Shown: positions 53,303 through 64,000 of the stretch, in pieces | Numbering within the stretch: the stretch's first letter is position 1 | Layout of the letters: each line of letters starts with the position of its first letter | From: Lutibacter sp. B1 | GTDB taxonomy: Bacteria; Bacteroidota; Bacteroidia; Flavobacteriales; Flavobacteriaceae | NCBI RefSeq assembly: GCF_012524075.1 | Contig: NZ_JAAZUI010000010.1 | Location: 1 to 64,000 of the forward strand | Direction of reading: 5' to 3' | Length of the DNA: 64,000 nucleotides | The notes under the pieces: generated by a model | What the model was told of the DNA's origin: nothing | What the model saw: only the letters and a program-made list of their open reading frames with translations | The model's database searches: none | Position numbers and translations under genes: made by a program

Positions 53303-54226
53303 TTAACCTAATAAACTGTTAGTATTTCTAACACCTACAGCACTTTCTGCAAGTTTGTTTTTTTCAGCTTCGGTTAACTTAACTTCAACAATTTTTTCAA
53401 TTCCATTTTTACCAATAATACAAGGTACACCTATTGAAATATCTGATAAACCATATTCTCCATCTAATAAAGCAGAGCAAGGGAATATTTTTTTAGAATC
53501 TAAAGCAATTGCTTTTACCATTTCTGATACTGCAGCTCCTGGAGCGTACCAAGCACTGGTTCCTAGTAATTTTGTTAAAGTTGCTCCACCAACTTTTGTT
53601 TCTTCAGCAACTTGAGTCAATCTTTCTTCAGATAGAAATTCTGTAACAGGAACACTATTTCTAACAGCTAAACTTGTTAAAGGTACCATGCCAACATCAC
53701 TATGACCTCCAATTACCATTCCGTCAACGTCAGATTGAGGACATTCTAAAGCTTCAGCTAAACGATATTTAAAACGTGCACTATCTAAAGCTCCACCCAT
53801 ACCAATAATTCTATTTTTTGGTAATCCGGTAGATTTATGAGTTAGGTAAGCCATAGCATCCATAGGGTTACTAACTACAATTATAATTAAGTTTGGTGAA
53901 TATTTGATTAAGCTTTCTGAAACAGATTTAACAATACCGGCATTTATACCAATTAATTCTTCACGAGTCATACCCGGTTTGCGAGGAATTCCACTGGTTA
54001 TTACTGCTACATCACTATCGGCAGTTTTAGAATAATCATTTGTTACTCCTGTAATTTTTGAATCAAATCCGTTTAAAGAAGCAGTTTGCATTAAATCCAT
54101 AGCTTTACCCTCGGCAAAGCCTTCTTTAATATCAATCAGGACTACTTCTGAAGCGAAGTTTTTAATAGCAATGTACTCAGCACAACTTGCACCTACTGCA
54201 CCTGCTCCTACTACTGTTACTTTCAT
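53303..54226 (-). CDS. mdh: Malate dehydrogenase (LDH-like type)
   Basis: NAD-dependent oxidation of malate to oxaloacetate in the citric acid cycle. The Rossmann start is VVGAGAVGASCAEYIA (glycines at residues 7, 9 and 12). The substrate-binding block ITSGIPRKPGMTREELIGIN carries the active-site arginines, and the catalytic histidine is in GGHSDVGMVPLTS. The ARxPG-type loop with Met (PGMTR) favours malate over lactate. Length is 307 residues, the usual size for the lactate-dehydrogenase-like MDH of Bacteroidota. Transcribed alone. Confidence 0.96.
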   Translation of the reverse strand: MKVTVVGAGAVGASCAEYIAIKNFASEVVLIDIKEGFAEGKAMDLMQTASLNGFDSKITGVTNDYSKTADSDVAVITSGIPRKPGMTREELIGINAGIVKSVSESLIKYSPNLIIIVVSNPMDAMAYLTHKSTGLPKNRIIGMGGALDSARFKYRLAEALECPQSDVDGMVIGGHSDVGMVPLTSLAVRNSVPVTEFLSEERLTQVAEETKVGGATLTKLLGTSAWYAPGAAVSEMVKAIALDSKKIFPCSALLDGEYGLSDISIGVPCIIGKNGIEKIVEVKLTEAEKNKLAESAVGVRNTNSLLG

Positions 54227-54407
54227 ATTTTAAGGTTTATTTTTAGTTATAATTATTGGTAAAAATACTATTTTTCATAAAAAAAAATCTTTAAAATGCA
54301 GGGAAATTACGAAATCGTTATTGCTGTTTTAACGCTTTTATAATTTTATTTTCAGCACTTTAAACTTTAATGAAAAAAAAGTTTCTTTTGATTTTAAATA
54401 TATAAAA

Positions 54408-54433
54408 AAAAGACTGCTTTTTAGCAGTCTTTT
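54408..54433 (-). terminator. Terminator of gyrB
   Basis: AAAAGACTGCT and AGCAGTCTTTT form an 11-base-pair stem with a four-base loop and flanking A and T runs, 19 bases past the gyrB stop codon. Confidence 0.92.
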
Positions 54434-54452
54434 CAAAGTTGTGTAATGAATG

Positions 54453-56718
<2,266 letters not shown>

Positions 56719-56726
56719 TATTTTTG
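56719..56726 (+). promoter_or_regulatory. guaA -7 promoter box beside the start codon
   Basis: TATTTTTG ends three bases before the ATG at 56730, so transcription should begin at or beside that ATG. The in-frame TTG at 56724 lies inside the box and is rejected as a start. No -33 TTG was found. Confidence 0.5.
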
Positions 56727-56729
56727 CGA

Positions 56730-58262
56730 ATGCAACAAAAGGTACTTATTTTAGATTTTGGTTCACAATACACGCAATTAATTGCGAGAAGAGTTAGAGA
56801 ACTCAATATATTTTGTGAGATTTTCCCATATAACAGTAAAAATTTTAAGATTGAAGATTACAAAGCTGTACTATTATCAGGCAGTCCTTTTTCAGTTAGA
56901 GCTGAAGATGCTCCACATCCCGATTTAACTTCAATTAAAGGCAAATTACCTTTGTTGGGAGTTTGCTTTGGAGCACAATTTATGGCTCATAATTTTGGTG
57001 GAAAAGTAGCAGCTTCAAATACACGTGAGTATGGCAGAGCCAATCTTTCATTTATAAAAAACAACGAGCCTTTTTTTGATGGCGTAAATGAAAATAGTCA
57101 GGTTTGGATGAGCCATAGTGATACCATTGTAGATTTACCTGAACATTTTGAATTGATTGCCAGTACACATGATGTTGCGAATGCAGCATTTAAAATTGAA
57201 AATGAACTTACTTATGGAATTCAGTTTCATCCGGAAGTATATCATTCTAAAGACGGATTGAAAATTCTTGAAAACTTTTTAGTTAAAATAGCTAGAATAG
57301 CTCAAACTTGGACTCCCGAGTCTTTTGTAGATTCAACAGTTAAAAAGCTGAAAGAAAGAGTTGGAAATGATAAAGTTGTTTTAGGATTGTCGGGAGGTGT
57401 TGATTCAACTGTGGCGGCAACACTACTAAGTAAAGCAATAGGAGATAATTTGTATTGTATTTTTGTAAACAATGGATTATTGCGAAAAAATGAGTTTGAA
57501 AATGTATTGGAGCAATACAAAGATATGGGACTTAATGTTAAAGGTGTTGATGCTTCGGCACGTTTTTTGAAAGAATTGGAAGGTAAAATTGATCCAGAGG
57601 AAAAGCGAAAAGCTATTGGTAAGGTTTTTATTGAAGTTTTTGATGATGAAGCTCATTTACTAAGAGATGTAAAATGGTTAGGGCAAGGAACAATTTATCC
57701 TGATGTAATAGAATCAGTTTCGGTAAATGGAGGACCGTCGGCAACTATAAAATCGCACCATAATGTAGGTGGTTTACCCGATTTTATGAAATTAAAAGTT
57801 ATTGAACCTTTAAAAATGTTATTTAAAGATGAAGTTCGCAGAGTTGGAAGATCTTTAGGGATTGATGATGAATTATTAGGAAGACACCCATTTCCGGGAC
57901 CTGGATTGGGAATCAGAATTTTAGGTGATGTAACAGCTGAAAAAGTTAGAATTTTACAAGAAGTAGATGCTATATTTATCAATGGTTTAAAAGAATGGGG
58001 TTTGTATGATAGCGTTTGGCAAGCAGGTGCAATGTTATTACCTGTAAACTCGGTAGGAGTTATGGGTGATGAAAGAACTTACGAGAAAGCTGTTGTTTTA
58101 AGAGCCGTTGAATCTACTGATGGTATGACAGCCGATTGGGTAAATTTACCATACGAATTTTTACAAAAAACATCTAATCAAATAATAAATGGTGTAAAAG
58201 GCGTTAATAGAGTAGTGTACGATATTAGTTCTAAACCACCGGCAACAATTGAGTGGGAATAA
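56730..58262 (+). CDS. guaA: GMP synthase (glutamine-hydrolysing)
   Basis: Converts XMP to GMP using glutamine and ATP. The N-terminal class I amidotransferase holds the catalytic cysteine in [14 protein letters not shown] and the His-Glu pair in [10 protein letters not shown]. The ATP pyrophosphatase has the PP-loop [13 protein letters not shown], and the C-terminal dimerisation domain ends [16 protein letters not shown], which is invariant in the family. Starting at ATG 56730 it has 510 residues, the normal length. A LysM protein gene follows 23 bases later and is probably co-transcribed. Confidence 0.97.
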   Translation: MQQKVLILDFGSQYTQLIARRVRELNIFCEIFPYNSKNFKIEDYKAVLLSGSPFSVRAEDAPHPDLTSIKGKLPLLGVCFGAQFMAHNFGGKVAASNTREYGRANLSFIKNNEPFFDGVNENSQVWMSHSDTIVDLPEHFELIASTHDVANAAFKIENELTYGIQFHPEVYHSKDGLKILENFLVKIARIAQTWTPESFVDSTVKKLKERVGNDKVVLGLSGGVDSTVAATLLSKAIGDNLYCIFVNNGLLRKNEFENVLEQYKDMGLNVKGVDASARFLKELEGKIDPEEKRKAIGKVFIEVFDDEAHLLRDVKWLGQGTIYPDVIESVSVNGGPSATIKSHHNVGGLPDFMKLKVIEPLKMLFKDEVRRVGRSLGIDDELLGRHPFPGPGLGIRILGDVTAEKVRILQEVDAIFINGLKEWGLYDSVWQAGAMLLPVNSVGVMGDERTYEKAVVLRAVESTDGMTADWVNLPYEFLQKTSNQIINGVKGVNRVVYDISSKPPATIEWE

Positions 58263-58285
58263 ATTCCCGGCTTAAAAAATAATTT

Positions 58286-60016
58286 ATGAAAAGAATAAAA
58301 CTTTTAATTGTCTTTCTTTTTTTGTTTTCAGCAGTAATAACAGCACAACAAAAAAAGTATATTTCATACTCTGTTAAAAAAGGCGAAACTATGAAAAGTA
58401 TAGCTAAAGAGTACGATTTATCTACAAGAGATTTACTTAAATTAAATCCCGGAATAAGTAGAAAACCAGATCCAAATACTGTAATTATTGTTCCCAATAA
58501 AAATTATGGTAAAGAAGTTGTTGAACAAGTTAAAACTGACGATAATTTATATTTAGTTAAACCTAAAGAAACTCTATTTGGTATTTCAAAGAAATTTGGA
58601 GTAACCATTGATGATCTGATAGCTAAAAATCCGAGTTTAAAAGAAGGATTAAAAGTTGGAATGAAATTAATTATTCCGAAAGCAAATGTTACAAAAACCA
58701 CAGAAACTTTAAATTATGTTATACATACTGTTGTTAAGGATGATACCGTATATAATTTAACCAAACGTTATAATGTTACTGTAGATCAGCTACTTTCTTT
58801 AAATCCTACACTTGTTGAAGGTTTAAAACTAGGAATGGTTTTAAAAATAAAACCCGTAACTGAGATTGAAGAAACCAATAATATTGAAGAAGAAGAACTT
58901 GATAGCAACGAAGCTGAAATATTTTATGAAAATTTAAATTTGCATAAAGATATTAATGTTGTAGTAATGTTACCATATCAATTAAATAAGTTGATAGATT
59001 CTACCGTAATCTCTAATTTTAGTAAAACAAATTCACTATTAAATATTACAACAGATTTTCATTTGGGAGTTGAAATGGCTATTGATTCGTTAGTGAAAAA
59101 AGGAGTTAAAATACATGTAAATTATGTTGATACTGAAAACTCAAGCTATAAATTAAAATCTATTGTTAATTCTATTGATTTTGATAAGGTTGATGCAGTT
59201 ATAGGTCCATTGTTTTTTGAAAATGCATATTGGGTTGCCAAACATGTTTCTGCTCCTGTAATTGCACCTGTTTATTCTAAAAAGCAAAATACATTATCGG
59301 CTTCTAATTTGATAAAATCTGCACCGGAAGAGGATTTGTTAGAAAAAAAAATGTTAAGCTATTTAGAAGAAAATTACAATGGAGAAAATATTATAGTTGT
59401 TAACGATGGTAAAACTGATTCTCAAAGTAAACTTTGGCGTATAGTTAATATTTTAAAATCATTTGATTCCATTCAAAATATAGCTGTAATAAAACCTGAA
59501 AAAGGATATATAGCAAGTGAAAAAATTTCTCAAAAATTAAAAAATGACAGTGATAATTGGGTACTGTTATTGAGTGATGAAGTTTTAACTACTGCCGCTA
59601 CAGTAAATAATTTAAAAGTTTTAGATAAAGAGTTTAAAATAACATTATTTGCTTTAGATAAAGGAGAGAATTTTGATAAGGTTGATAATAATTTTTTAGG
59701 AGAATTGAATTTTGTTTTCCCTACAACCGATTTTTATGATTTGGATACTAAAAATACAAGAGGTTTTTATAAATCATACAAATCTAAAAATAATGCGATA
59801 CCTTCAAAGTATGCAATTAGAGGGTTTGATGTGGCATACGACGCTATTGTAAGAATAGCAAGTAATAAAAATTTAGAGGATGGTTTAAAAGCTGGGAAAT
59901 CAACAAGAATTTCTTCAACGTTTGATTATAATAAAAAGTTATTTGGAAGTTTTGAAAATAACGGAGTATTTCTAATTCAATATAATAAAGATTTGGAAGC
60001 TGTTATTTTAGAATAA
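58286..60016 (+). CDS. Exported LysM protein with a periplasmic-binding-protein domain
   Basis: A 576-residue secreted protein (signal MKRIKLLIVFLFLFSAVITAQ). Three LysM domains occupy about residues 25-195 (KYISYSVKKGETMKSIAKEY, NLYLVKPKETLFGISKKFGV, YVIHTVVKDDTVYNLTKRYN), so it should bind peptidoglycan. Residues 225-576 resemble a type I periplasmic binding protein / ABC substrate-binding fold (HLGVEMAIDSLVKKGVKIHV, VDAVIGPLFFENAYWVAKHV). Such a fusion suggests a cell-wall-anchored ligand sensor, but the ligand is unknown. It follows guaA and is closed by the terminator at 60023-60053. Confidence 0.83.
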   Translation: MKRIKLLIVFLFLFSAVITAQQKKYISYSVKKGETMKSIAKEYDLSTRDLLKLNPGISRKPDPNTVIIVPNKNYGKEVVEQVKTDDNLYLVKPKETLFGISKKFGVTIDDLIAKNPSLKEGLKVGMKLIIPKANVTKTTETLNYVIHTVVKDDTVYNLTKRYNVTVDQLLSLNPTLVEGLKLGMVLKIKPVTEIEETNNIEEEELDSNEAEIFYENLNLHKDINVVVMLPYQLNKLIDSTVISNFSKTNSLLNITTDFHLGVEMAIDSLVKKGVKIHVNYVDTENSSYKLKSIVNSIDFDKVDAVIGPLFFENAYWVAKHVSAPVIAPVYSKKQNTLSASNLIKSAPEEDLLEKKMLSYLEENYNGENIIVVNDGKTDSQSKLWRIVNILKSFDSIQNIAVIKPEKGYIASEKISQKLKNDSDNWVLLLSDEVLTTAATVNNLKVLDKEFKITLFALDKGENFDKVDNNFLGELNFVFPTTDFYDLDTKNTRGFYKSYKSKNNAIPSKYAIRGFDVAYDAIVRIASNKNLEDGLKAGKSTRISSTFDYNKKLFGSFENNGVFLIQYNKDLEAVILE

Positions 60017-60022
60017 AAAAAT

Positions 60023-60053
60023 AAAAAAACGCAACCATTGGTTGCGTTTTTTT
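60023..60053. terminator. Bidirectional terminator after the LysM protein gene
   Basis: AAAAAAACGCAACC faces GGTTGCGTTTTTTT with a three-base turn; the flanking A7/T7 runs make it active in both directions, serving also the minus-strand TPR gene that ends at 60067. Confidence 0.92.
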
Positions 60054-60066
60054 TAATATCAAAACT

Positions 60067-60582
60067 TTATATTTTTTTCATTTGTTGTTTTAACATTTTA
60101 ATTTGATCTGCTAAAACATTTTGAGTATCTAATTTTTTAGCTTCATTAATTAAAGTTGTAGCTTCACGTTTACGTCTTTTACTCATTGCAATACCAGCTA
60201 ATTGTAATTTAGCCATCGCGGTATCATGCTTCATGTTTAACCCCAAACTTAAAGCTTTTTTAAAGTATTTTTCAGCTTGATTGATATTGGTTTGTGACAC
60301 CATAATTCCTTGTAAAAAATTATAGTAACCTTCTTGTTTTTTAACTAAAGCACTACTTGGTTTTTTAATATAAGACAGCCATTTACTTGCACCTGCAAAA
60401 TTTTGCTTTCTCAATTGAAGAAAGGCTAATAATATAAATTCATTTTTAAAATAAAATAACACAAAAATACCGGCTAATAATACTAATGAAATACCATTCA
60501 TTATATTTCCGTCAATAAATTGAAATATTGACCAAACTACTATTCCGGCTGCAATTACTAATTTTATATACTTATTAAACAT
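60067..60582 (-). CDS. Small membrane protein with TPR repeats
   Basis: A 171-residue protein: two hydrophobic helices at the N-terminus (about 5-22 and 28-56) and a cytoplasmic helical part with two or three TPR-like units, including NQAEKYFKKALSLGLNMKHD and TAMAKLQLAGIAMSKRRKRE. The C-terminus is basic (QIKMLKQQMKKI). It is 56 bases downstream of ccsBA on the same strand, so it may be part of cytochrome c assembly, but only its position supports this. Family name not recognised. Confidence 0.68.
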   Translation of the reverse strand: MFNKYIKLVIAAGIVVWSIFQFIDGNIMNGISLVLLAGIFVLFYFKNEFILLAFLQLRKQNFAGASKWLSYIKKPSSALVKKQEGYYNFLQGIMVSQTNINQAEKYFKKALSLGLNMKHDTAMAKLQLAGIAMSKRRKREATTLINEAKKLDTQNVLADQIKMLKQQMKKI

Positions 60583-60638
60583 ACTATAAAAATTATTTTT
60601 AGTTGGTTTGCAAAGTTACATTTTTGCAACGGTTTTAC

Positions 60639-63600
60639 TTATTTTTTATAATGTTTTTTATATTGAAAGTAGGCAACAATTGAAATTACAGATACTATTG
60701 CAACAGAGTAATAAACAAAAGTTGGAGTGATAGCTTTATCTCCGCTGGCATAAGAATGCAAGCCTGACAGGTAGAAATTAACTCCAAAGTAAGTCATTAA
60801 AATAGAAGCAAAAGCAGCTACTGAAAAAACGTTGAATATAAATTTACTTCTTAATCCCGGTACTAAGCGTAAATGCAGTACAAAGGCATAAACCATTATA
60901 CTTATTAAAGCCCAAGTTTCTTTTGGGTCCCATCCCCAGTAACGCCCCCAGCTTTCATTTGCCCATTGGCCACCTAAAAAGTTACCAATGGTTAACATTA
61001 TTAAACCTACGGTTAATGACATTTCATTAATAATGGTCATTTCCTTAATCATTAAACCGATTTTATTCTTATTTTTTTCAGTTGTTAAAATCATTAAGAT
61101 TAAGGCAATTAAACCTAAAATCATACCCAAAGCAAAAGGTCCGTAACTCGCAACAATTATGGCAACATGAATCATTAACCAGTACGAGTTAAGTACAGGA
61201 ACTAAATTTGCAATTTCAGGATCCATCCAATTCCAATGTGCAACCATTAAAATAAAAGCTGTTAAAAATGCTGTTGCTGCAATGGTCATAGATGATTTTC
61301 TTCCAAAAATAAAGCCGAATAACATGGTAGCCCATCCAACGTAAATCATAGATTCGTAAGCGTTACTCCAAGGTGCATGTCCACTAACAATCCAACGAGC
61401 AATTAAACCTCCGGTATGCATTAAAAACAACCCGATTATAATTGCAATACTTGCTTTTATTAAAAAGTTGATGACTTTATTATTATTGAATATTTGGAAT
61501 ATTACAAAAAAGAACATTAACGTACCAATATACATATAGTAGCTAAATAGCTTTTTAAACACATCGTATTTATTGTACGCTATTTCTAAATTTATTTTCT
61601 TTTCTGAAGGATAAACAGCACTTCCGTATTTCTTTTGGAAATTTGTAAGTCCGTCTAATATTTGATCAGATTTAGAATAATCATTGGTTGCTTTTGATTC
61701 TGATAATGTATGTAAATAAATAGGAAGTATTTGACGAACAAATACGGAATCTTGCCCTTTAAAGTTGGCTGTGTTGAGTCTGTTTTGAGAAACCCAAGTA
61801 TTGTTAGCATCATTTGGTAAAGGGAATATCCTTAAAATATCACCTGTTATTGCAGAATAGAGTAGGTTTACTCGTCTATCAACATTAATCACATCTTTTT
61901 CAAACTTACTTTTTATATTGCTTTTTTGAGCTTTTTGTTGTTCTTCAGCTATTTTATACATTCCTTTTTCATCAAAAAAGTTTGCCAATGTAGCATATTT
62001 TTGATCGTGAGGTATATTAATTAAATCTCTTAGTTTTGTGTCTCCTTTTTCTATATAAATTATAGGCATTTGAAACCACATTCTTGGGTTTTGTTGTATT
62101 GATAAAAATACTTGAGTTGCATTTAAATCTCTATAAGTATCGTGTTTACTTACTTTTCTTAATAATTCTGATGCGTATGTGTGTACTGGTTTCATTCTAC
62201 CACCGGCATCTTGTATTACTAATTTGCTGAATTTTTGAGTATGGATTTTATCAATTTTATTAGCTAACAGTAACGAATCTATTTGAGATTCAGATAACTC
62301 GTGATTATGTTGTTGGGCAAACGTAAAAGATGAAATTAGTAGCAAAGCAATAGTTGATATAGTTGCTTTTTTCGTTCTAATTTTCTGTAAACTTTTTCTA
62401 AGAAAATCAAAACGTGTGTTTTTCATAAATAAAATTAAAATCAGTCCTGCGTATAAAAGAAAATACCCAATATAAGTTATTGTTGAGCCCCAAAAATCGT
62501 GATTTACAGAAAGGTGAGTTTCTTCATATTCTGGAGTAATATTGTAACTTGACTGGAAGAATTTATATCCTTTATAATTTAAAATATGATTCATAAAAAT
62601 TCTAAAATCAAAAGTTTCTTCAGGAGCTATAACAGTTACTTCACTGGCGTAAGACATGGCACTTTCAGAACCCGGATATTTGTCTAATTGAAAATCGTTC
62701 AATTTTATGCTGAAAGGAAGTTGTTTTTGCATAGCGCCATAACTCATTCTAAAATTAAGATTACCAACACTAAATTGAGTAGGTTGTTGTATGGCAAATT
62801 TTCCGCCACGTAATTTAATATGTTTGGTTTCTCCACCGGTTGTAACATCAAATTCCAATTGAGCCAAAGAGTTTTGATCTTTATTACCTGAAACGGTTTT
62901 ATAATTTCCTTTAATAGGATTTTTAGGAATCACAAATTGTAAACCTGCAATTGAATGTACTGCTAATAATGAAAAATCTTGAATAGAATCTTTTACAATG
63001 GTACCTTGAAAATTATCGGCCATTCTAAAAAATGAACCATCGGTTACAGATTTAATTTTTAAATTACCATCAACAGTTTTAAAATCTATTGTATTTTGTG
63101 TAGGTGCGTCAAAACCTACCAAAACGCCATGTACAATTTCTGAAGCTCCTTTTTTAATATAATGGTTGTGTCTACCACCGGCACCGGATTCGACAAAAAG
63201 TAAATACTCATCTCCATTTTCATTTTCTTCAAAAACATCGGTAGCGTTTGGAATGTAATCAGTTAGTTTTATAGAAACTTCCTGACCTTTAAAATCGGTA
63301 TTATATTTGTAATTATTGTTGCCAATTGCAGAAAGCAATATACTATGATGCACAGGTGTTTTTTGTTCATTGCCATCATTAATAACAGTACTTATGTAAT
63401 TTTTTTCAGTTAAAAAAGTGTTGCTTACAGCACCTTCTTTAATAGGCATAATACCTTCAAAACTTATATATCGGGTAATACCTGCGCCAACTAAAATTAA
63501 AAAAAAGGCCAAGTGAAAAGCCAGAACTACTAATTTTTCTTTTCGGTATAATTTGTATTTAAATATATTTCCAAAAAAGTTTATGGCAAATAGAATCATA

Positions 63601-63758
63601 ATTCCCTCAAACCACCAAGCATTGTATACTAAAGCTTTTGCAGTTTCAGTTCCATAATCATTTTCAATAAATGTTGCAACTCCCATTGATATAGCAAAAA
63701 CTAGAAACAAAACAGCCATTAAACGGGTTGAATATATTGCGGAAAGAAGTTTGTTCAT
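60639..63758 (-). CDS. ccsBA: Fused cytochrome c biogenesis protein CcsB-CcsA (ResB-ResC)
   Basis: System II heme exporter and cytochrome c synthase in one polypeptide of 1039 residues. The N-terminal half is ResB-like (helices near 8-26, 45-60 and 73-95; FAISMGVATFIENDYGTETA) with a large periplasmic domain. The C-terminal half is CcsA-like with the heme-handling motif WGRYWGWDPKETWAL and histidines in LMHTGGLIARW, MIHVAIIVASYGP and LHSYASGDKA. The frame is open to a TTG at 63794, but that TTG is inside a TACTTTTG promoter box, so ATG 63758 (MNKLLSAIYS) is chosen. FNR-type dyads lie upstream. Confidence 0.95.
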   Translation of the reverse strand: MNKLLSAIYSTRLMAVLFLVFAISMGVATFIENDYGTETAKALVYNAWWFEGIMILFAINFFGNIFKYKLYRKEKLVVLAFHLAFFLILVGAGITRYISFEGIMPIKEGAVSNTFLTEKNYISTVINDGNEQKTPVHHSILLSAIGNNNYKYNTDFKGQEVSIKLTDYIPNATDVFEENENGDEYLLFVESGAGGRHNHYIKKGASEIVHGVLVGFDAPTQNTIDFKTVDGNLKIKSVTDGSFFRMADNFQGTIVKDSIQDFSLLAVHSIAGLQFVIPKNPIKGNYKTVSGNKDQNSLAQLEFDVTTGGETKHIKLRGGKFAIQQPTQFSVGNLNFRMSYGAMQKQLPFSIKLNDFQLDKYPGSESAMSYASEVTVIAPEETFDFRIFMNHILNYKGYKFFQSSYNITPEYEETHLSVNHDFWGSTITYIGYFLLYAGLILILFMKNTRFDFLRKSLQKIRTKKATISTIALLLISSFTFAQQHNHELSESQIDSLLLANKIDKIHTQKFSKLVIQDAGGRMKPVHTYASELLRKVSKHDTYRDLNATQVFLSIQQNPRMWFQMPIIYIEKGDTKLRDLINIPHDQKYATLANFFDEKGMYKIAEEQQKAQKSNIKSKFEKDVINVDRRVNLLYSAITGDILRIFPLPNDANNTWVSQNRLNTANFKGQDSVFVRQILPIYLHTLSESKATNDYSKSDQILDGLTNFQKKYGSAVYPSEKKINLEIAYNKYDVFKKLFSYYMYIGTLMFFFVIFQIFNNNKVINFLIKASIAIIIGLFLMHTGGLIARWIVSGHAPWSNAYESMIYVGWATMLFGFIFGRKSSMTIAATAFLTAFILMVAHWNWMDPEIANLVPVLNSYWLMIHVAIIVASYGPFALGMILGLIALILMILTTEKNKNKIGLMIKEMTIINEMSLTVGLIMLTIGNFLGGQWANESWGRYWGWDPKETWALISIMVYAFVLHLRLVPGLRSKFIFNVFSVAAFASILMTYFGVNFYLSGLHSYASGDKAITPTFVYYSVAIVSVISIVAYFQYKKHYKK

Positions 63759-63791
63759 TATATAGATTTTATTATTAAAATAAATGTTTTG

Positions 63792-63813
63792 CAAAAGTAA
63801 TGATAATTGTCAT
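63792..63813 (-). promoter_or_regulatory. ccsBA -7 box with an adjacent FNR-type dyad
   Basis: CAAAAGTA (63792-63799) reads TACTTTTG on the minus strand, a perfect -7 box 33 bases before the ATG. Directly upstream is ATGAT-AATT-GTCAT (63800-63813), a 5-4-5 dyad with one mismatch, matching the geometry of CRP/FNR-family sites. Confidence 0.55.
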
Positions 63814-63879
63814 ATTACTGTTTTATTATCAAATTTTTAAGACAAATTTATATGTACCAATGCAATAGCAAAGATAATT

Positions 63880-63917
63880 GTAACTTTTGTTACTTTTAAT
63901 GACTATTGTCATTAAAA
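63880..63917. promoter_or_regulatory. Two further 5-4-5 dyads in the ccsBA upstream region
   Basis: GTAAC-TTTT-GTTAC (63880-63893) is a perfect dyad. Immediately after it, TTTTAATGAC-TATT-GTCATTAAAA (63894-63917) is a perfect ten-base-arm dyad whose core ATGAC/GTCAT repeats the site next to the ccsBA -7 box. Both are spaced like CRP/FNR-family sites; they lie between divergent genes, so either or both may be controlled. Confidence 0.5.
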
Positions 63918-63981
63918 AAAAAGCTTTAAAATACCGAAAATTTTAGTTATTGATTTTAAAATTCAATAAATTTGTAATTAC

Positions 63982-64000
63982 ATGAAAAAGTTGAGTTTTT
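63982..64000 (+). CDS. Start of an unidentified gene cut by the right edge
   Basis: ATG at 63982 opens MKKLSF before the window ends. The Met-Lys-Lys start suggests an exported or membrane protein. TAAATTTG (63967-63974), a perfect -7 box, ends seven bases before the ATG. The gene is divergent from ccsBA and shares its regulatory region; in many Bacteroidota ccsBA neighbours cytochrome c genes, but too little is visible to name it. Confidence 0.4.

Noticed and set aside
60023-60053. GGTTGCG palindrome as a relative of the GGTTGCAAGTT cassette end
   Set aside because: Only the GGTTGC core is shared; it is explained fully as an intrinsic terminator stem.
63759-63794. TTG 63794 as the start of ccsBA
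   Set aside because: It is part of the TACTTTTG -7 box on the minus strand; ATG 63758 leads into a proper ResB membrane start.

Overview
This window comes from a low-GC Bacteroidota chromosome, almost certainly a member of the Flavobacteriaceae; the genus cannot be fixed from sequence alone. The evidence is the complete gldK-gldL-gldM-gldN locus (type IX secretion and gliding motor), TAnnTTTG -7 promoter boxes with TTG about 17-23 bases upstream, no visible GGAGG-type ribosome binding sites, a fused SecDF, a fused CcsB-CcsA, a LptE-SecG-GroESL neighbourhood, and many short lipoproteins. Most of the window is housekeeping chromosome rather than an island.

Layout. 1-380: the 3' end of an IS256-type transposase. 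380-7000: a minus-strand block of groEL and groES, then the miaB / sigma-54 activator / lptE / TPR protein / secG operon. 7000-9420: an LVIVD-repeat lipoprotein and an LpxR-like lipid A deacylase. 9540-17880: topA, a degenerate arginase-fold protein, and gldKLMN with its own promoter and terminator. 17950-21430: an FAD oxidoreductase, a DUF983 protein and an ABC-F ATPase. 21430-26650: an AraC regulator followed by a TolC / HlyD / MFS tripartite exporter. 26700-30080: a PLP deaminase-family enzyme, a glucosaminidase-LysM lipoprotein, a GNAT gene bounded by inverted and direct repeats, and an FmdE-like lipoprotein. 30180-39510: a Spy-like protein, YgiQ, an MscS-family channel, an M49-like lipoprotein peptidase, a surface-type CarboxypepD_reg protein and an orphan histidine kinase. 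39770-42300: lysS, a predicted small RNA and a DUF456 protein. 42360-46085: a BlaI / M56 / TPR / TonB-C operon with three repeated operators. 46090-51400: obgE, an hpt-adk fusion and secDF. 51500-60020: fhs, mdh, gyrB, guaA and a LysM / periplasmic-binding protein. 60060-63760: a TPR membrane protein and ccsBA, with a divergent gene starting at the right edge.

Envelope biogenesis is the main theme: SecG and SecDF for export, LptE for LPS assembly, GldKLMN for type IX secretion, LpxR for lipid A remodelling, the glucosaminidase for cell-wall turnover, and CcsBA for periplasmic cytochromes c. I did not find a complete new defence or biosynthetic system. The best leads are the GNAT insertion at 28415-29173 (94-bp direct repeats outside, perfect 11-bp inverted repeats inside), the structured small RNA at about 41671-41771, the metal-ligand-depleted arginase-fold protein in front of gldK, the hpt-adk fusion, the three-operator BlaI switch, and the FNR-type dyads in front of ccsBA. 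No tRNA, rRNA or CRISPR array was seen.
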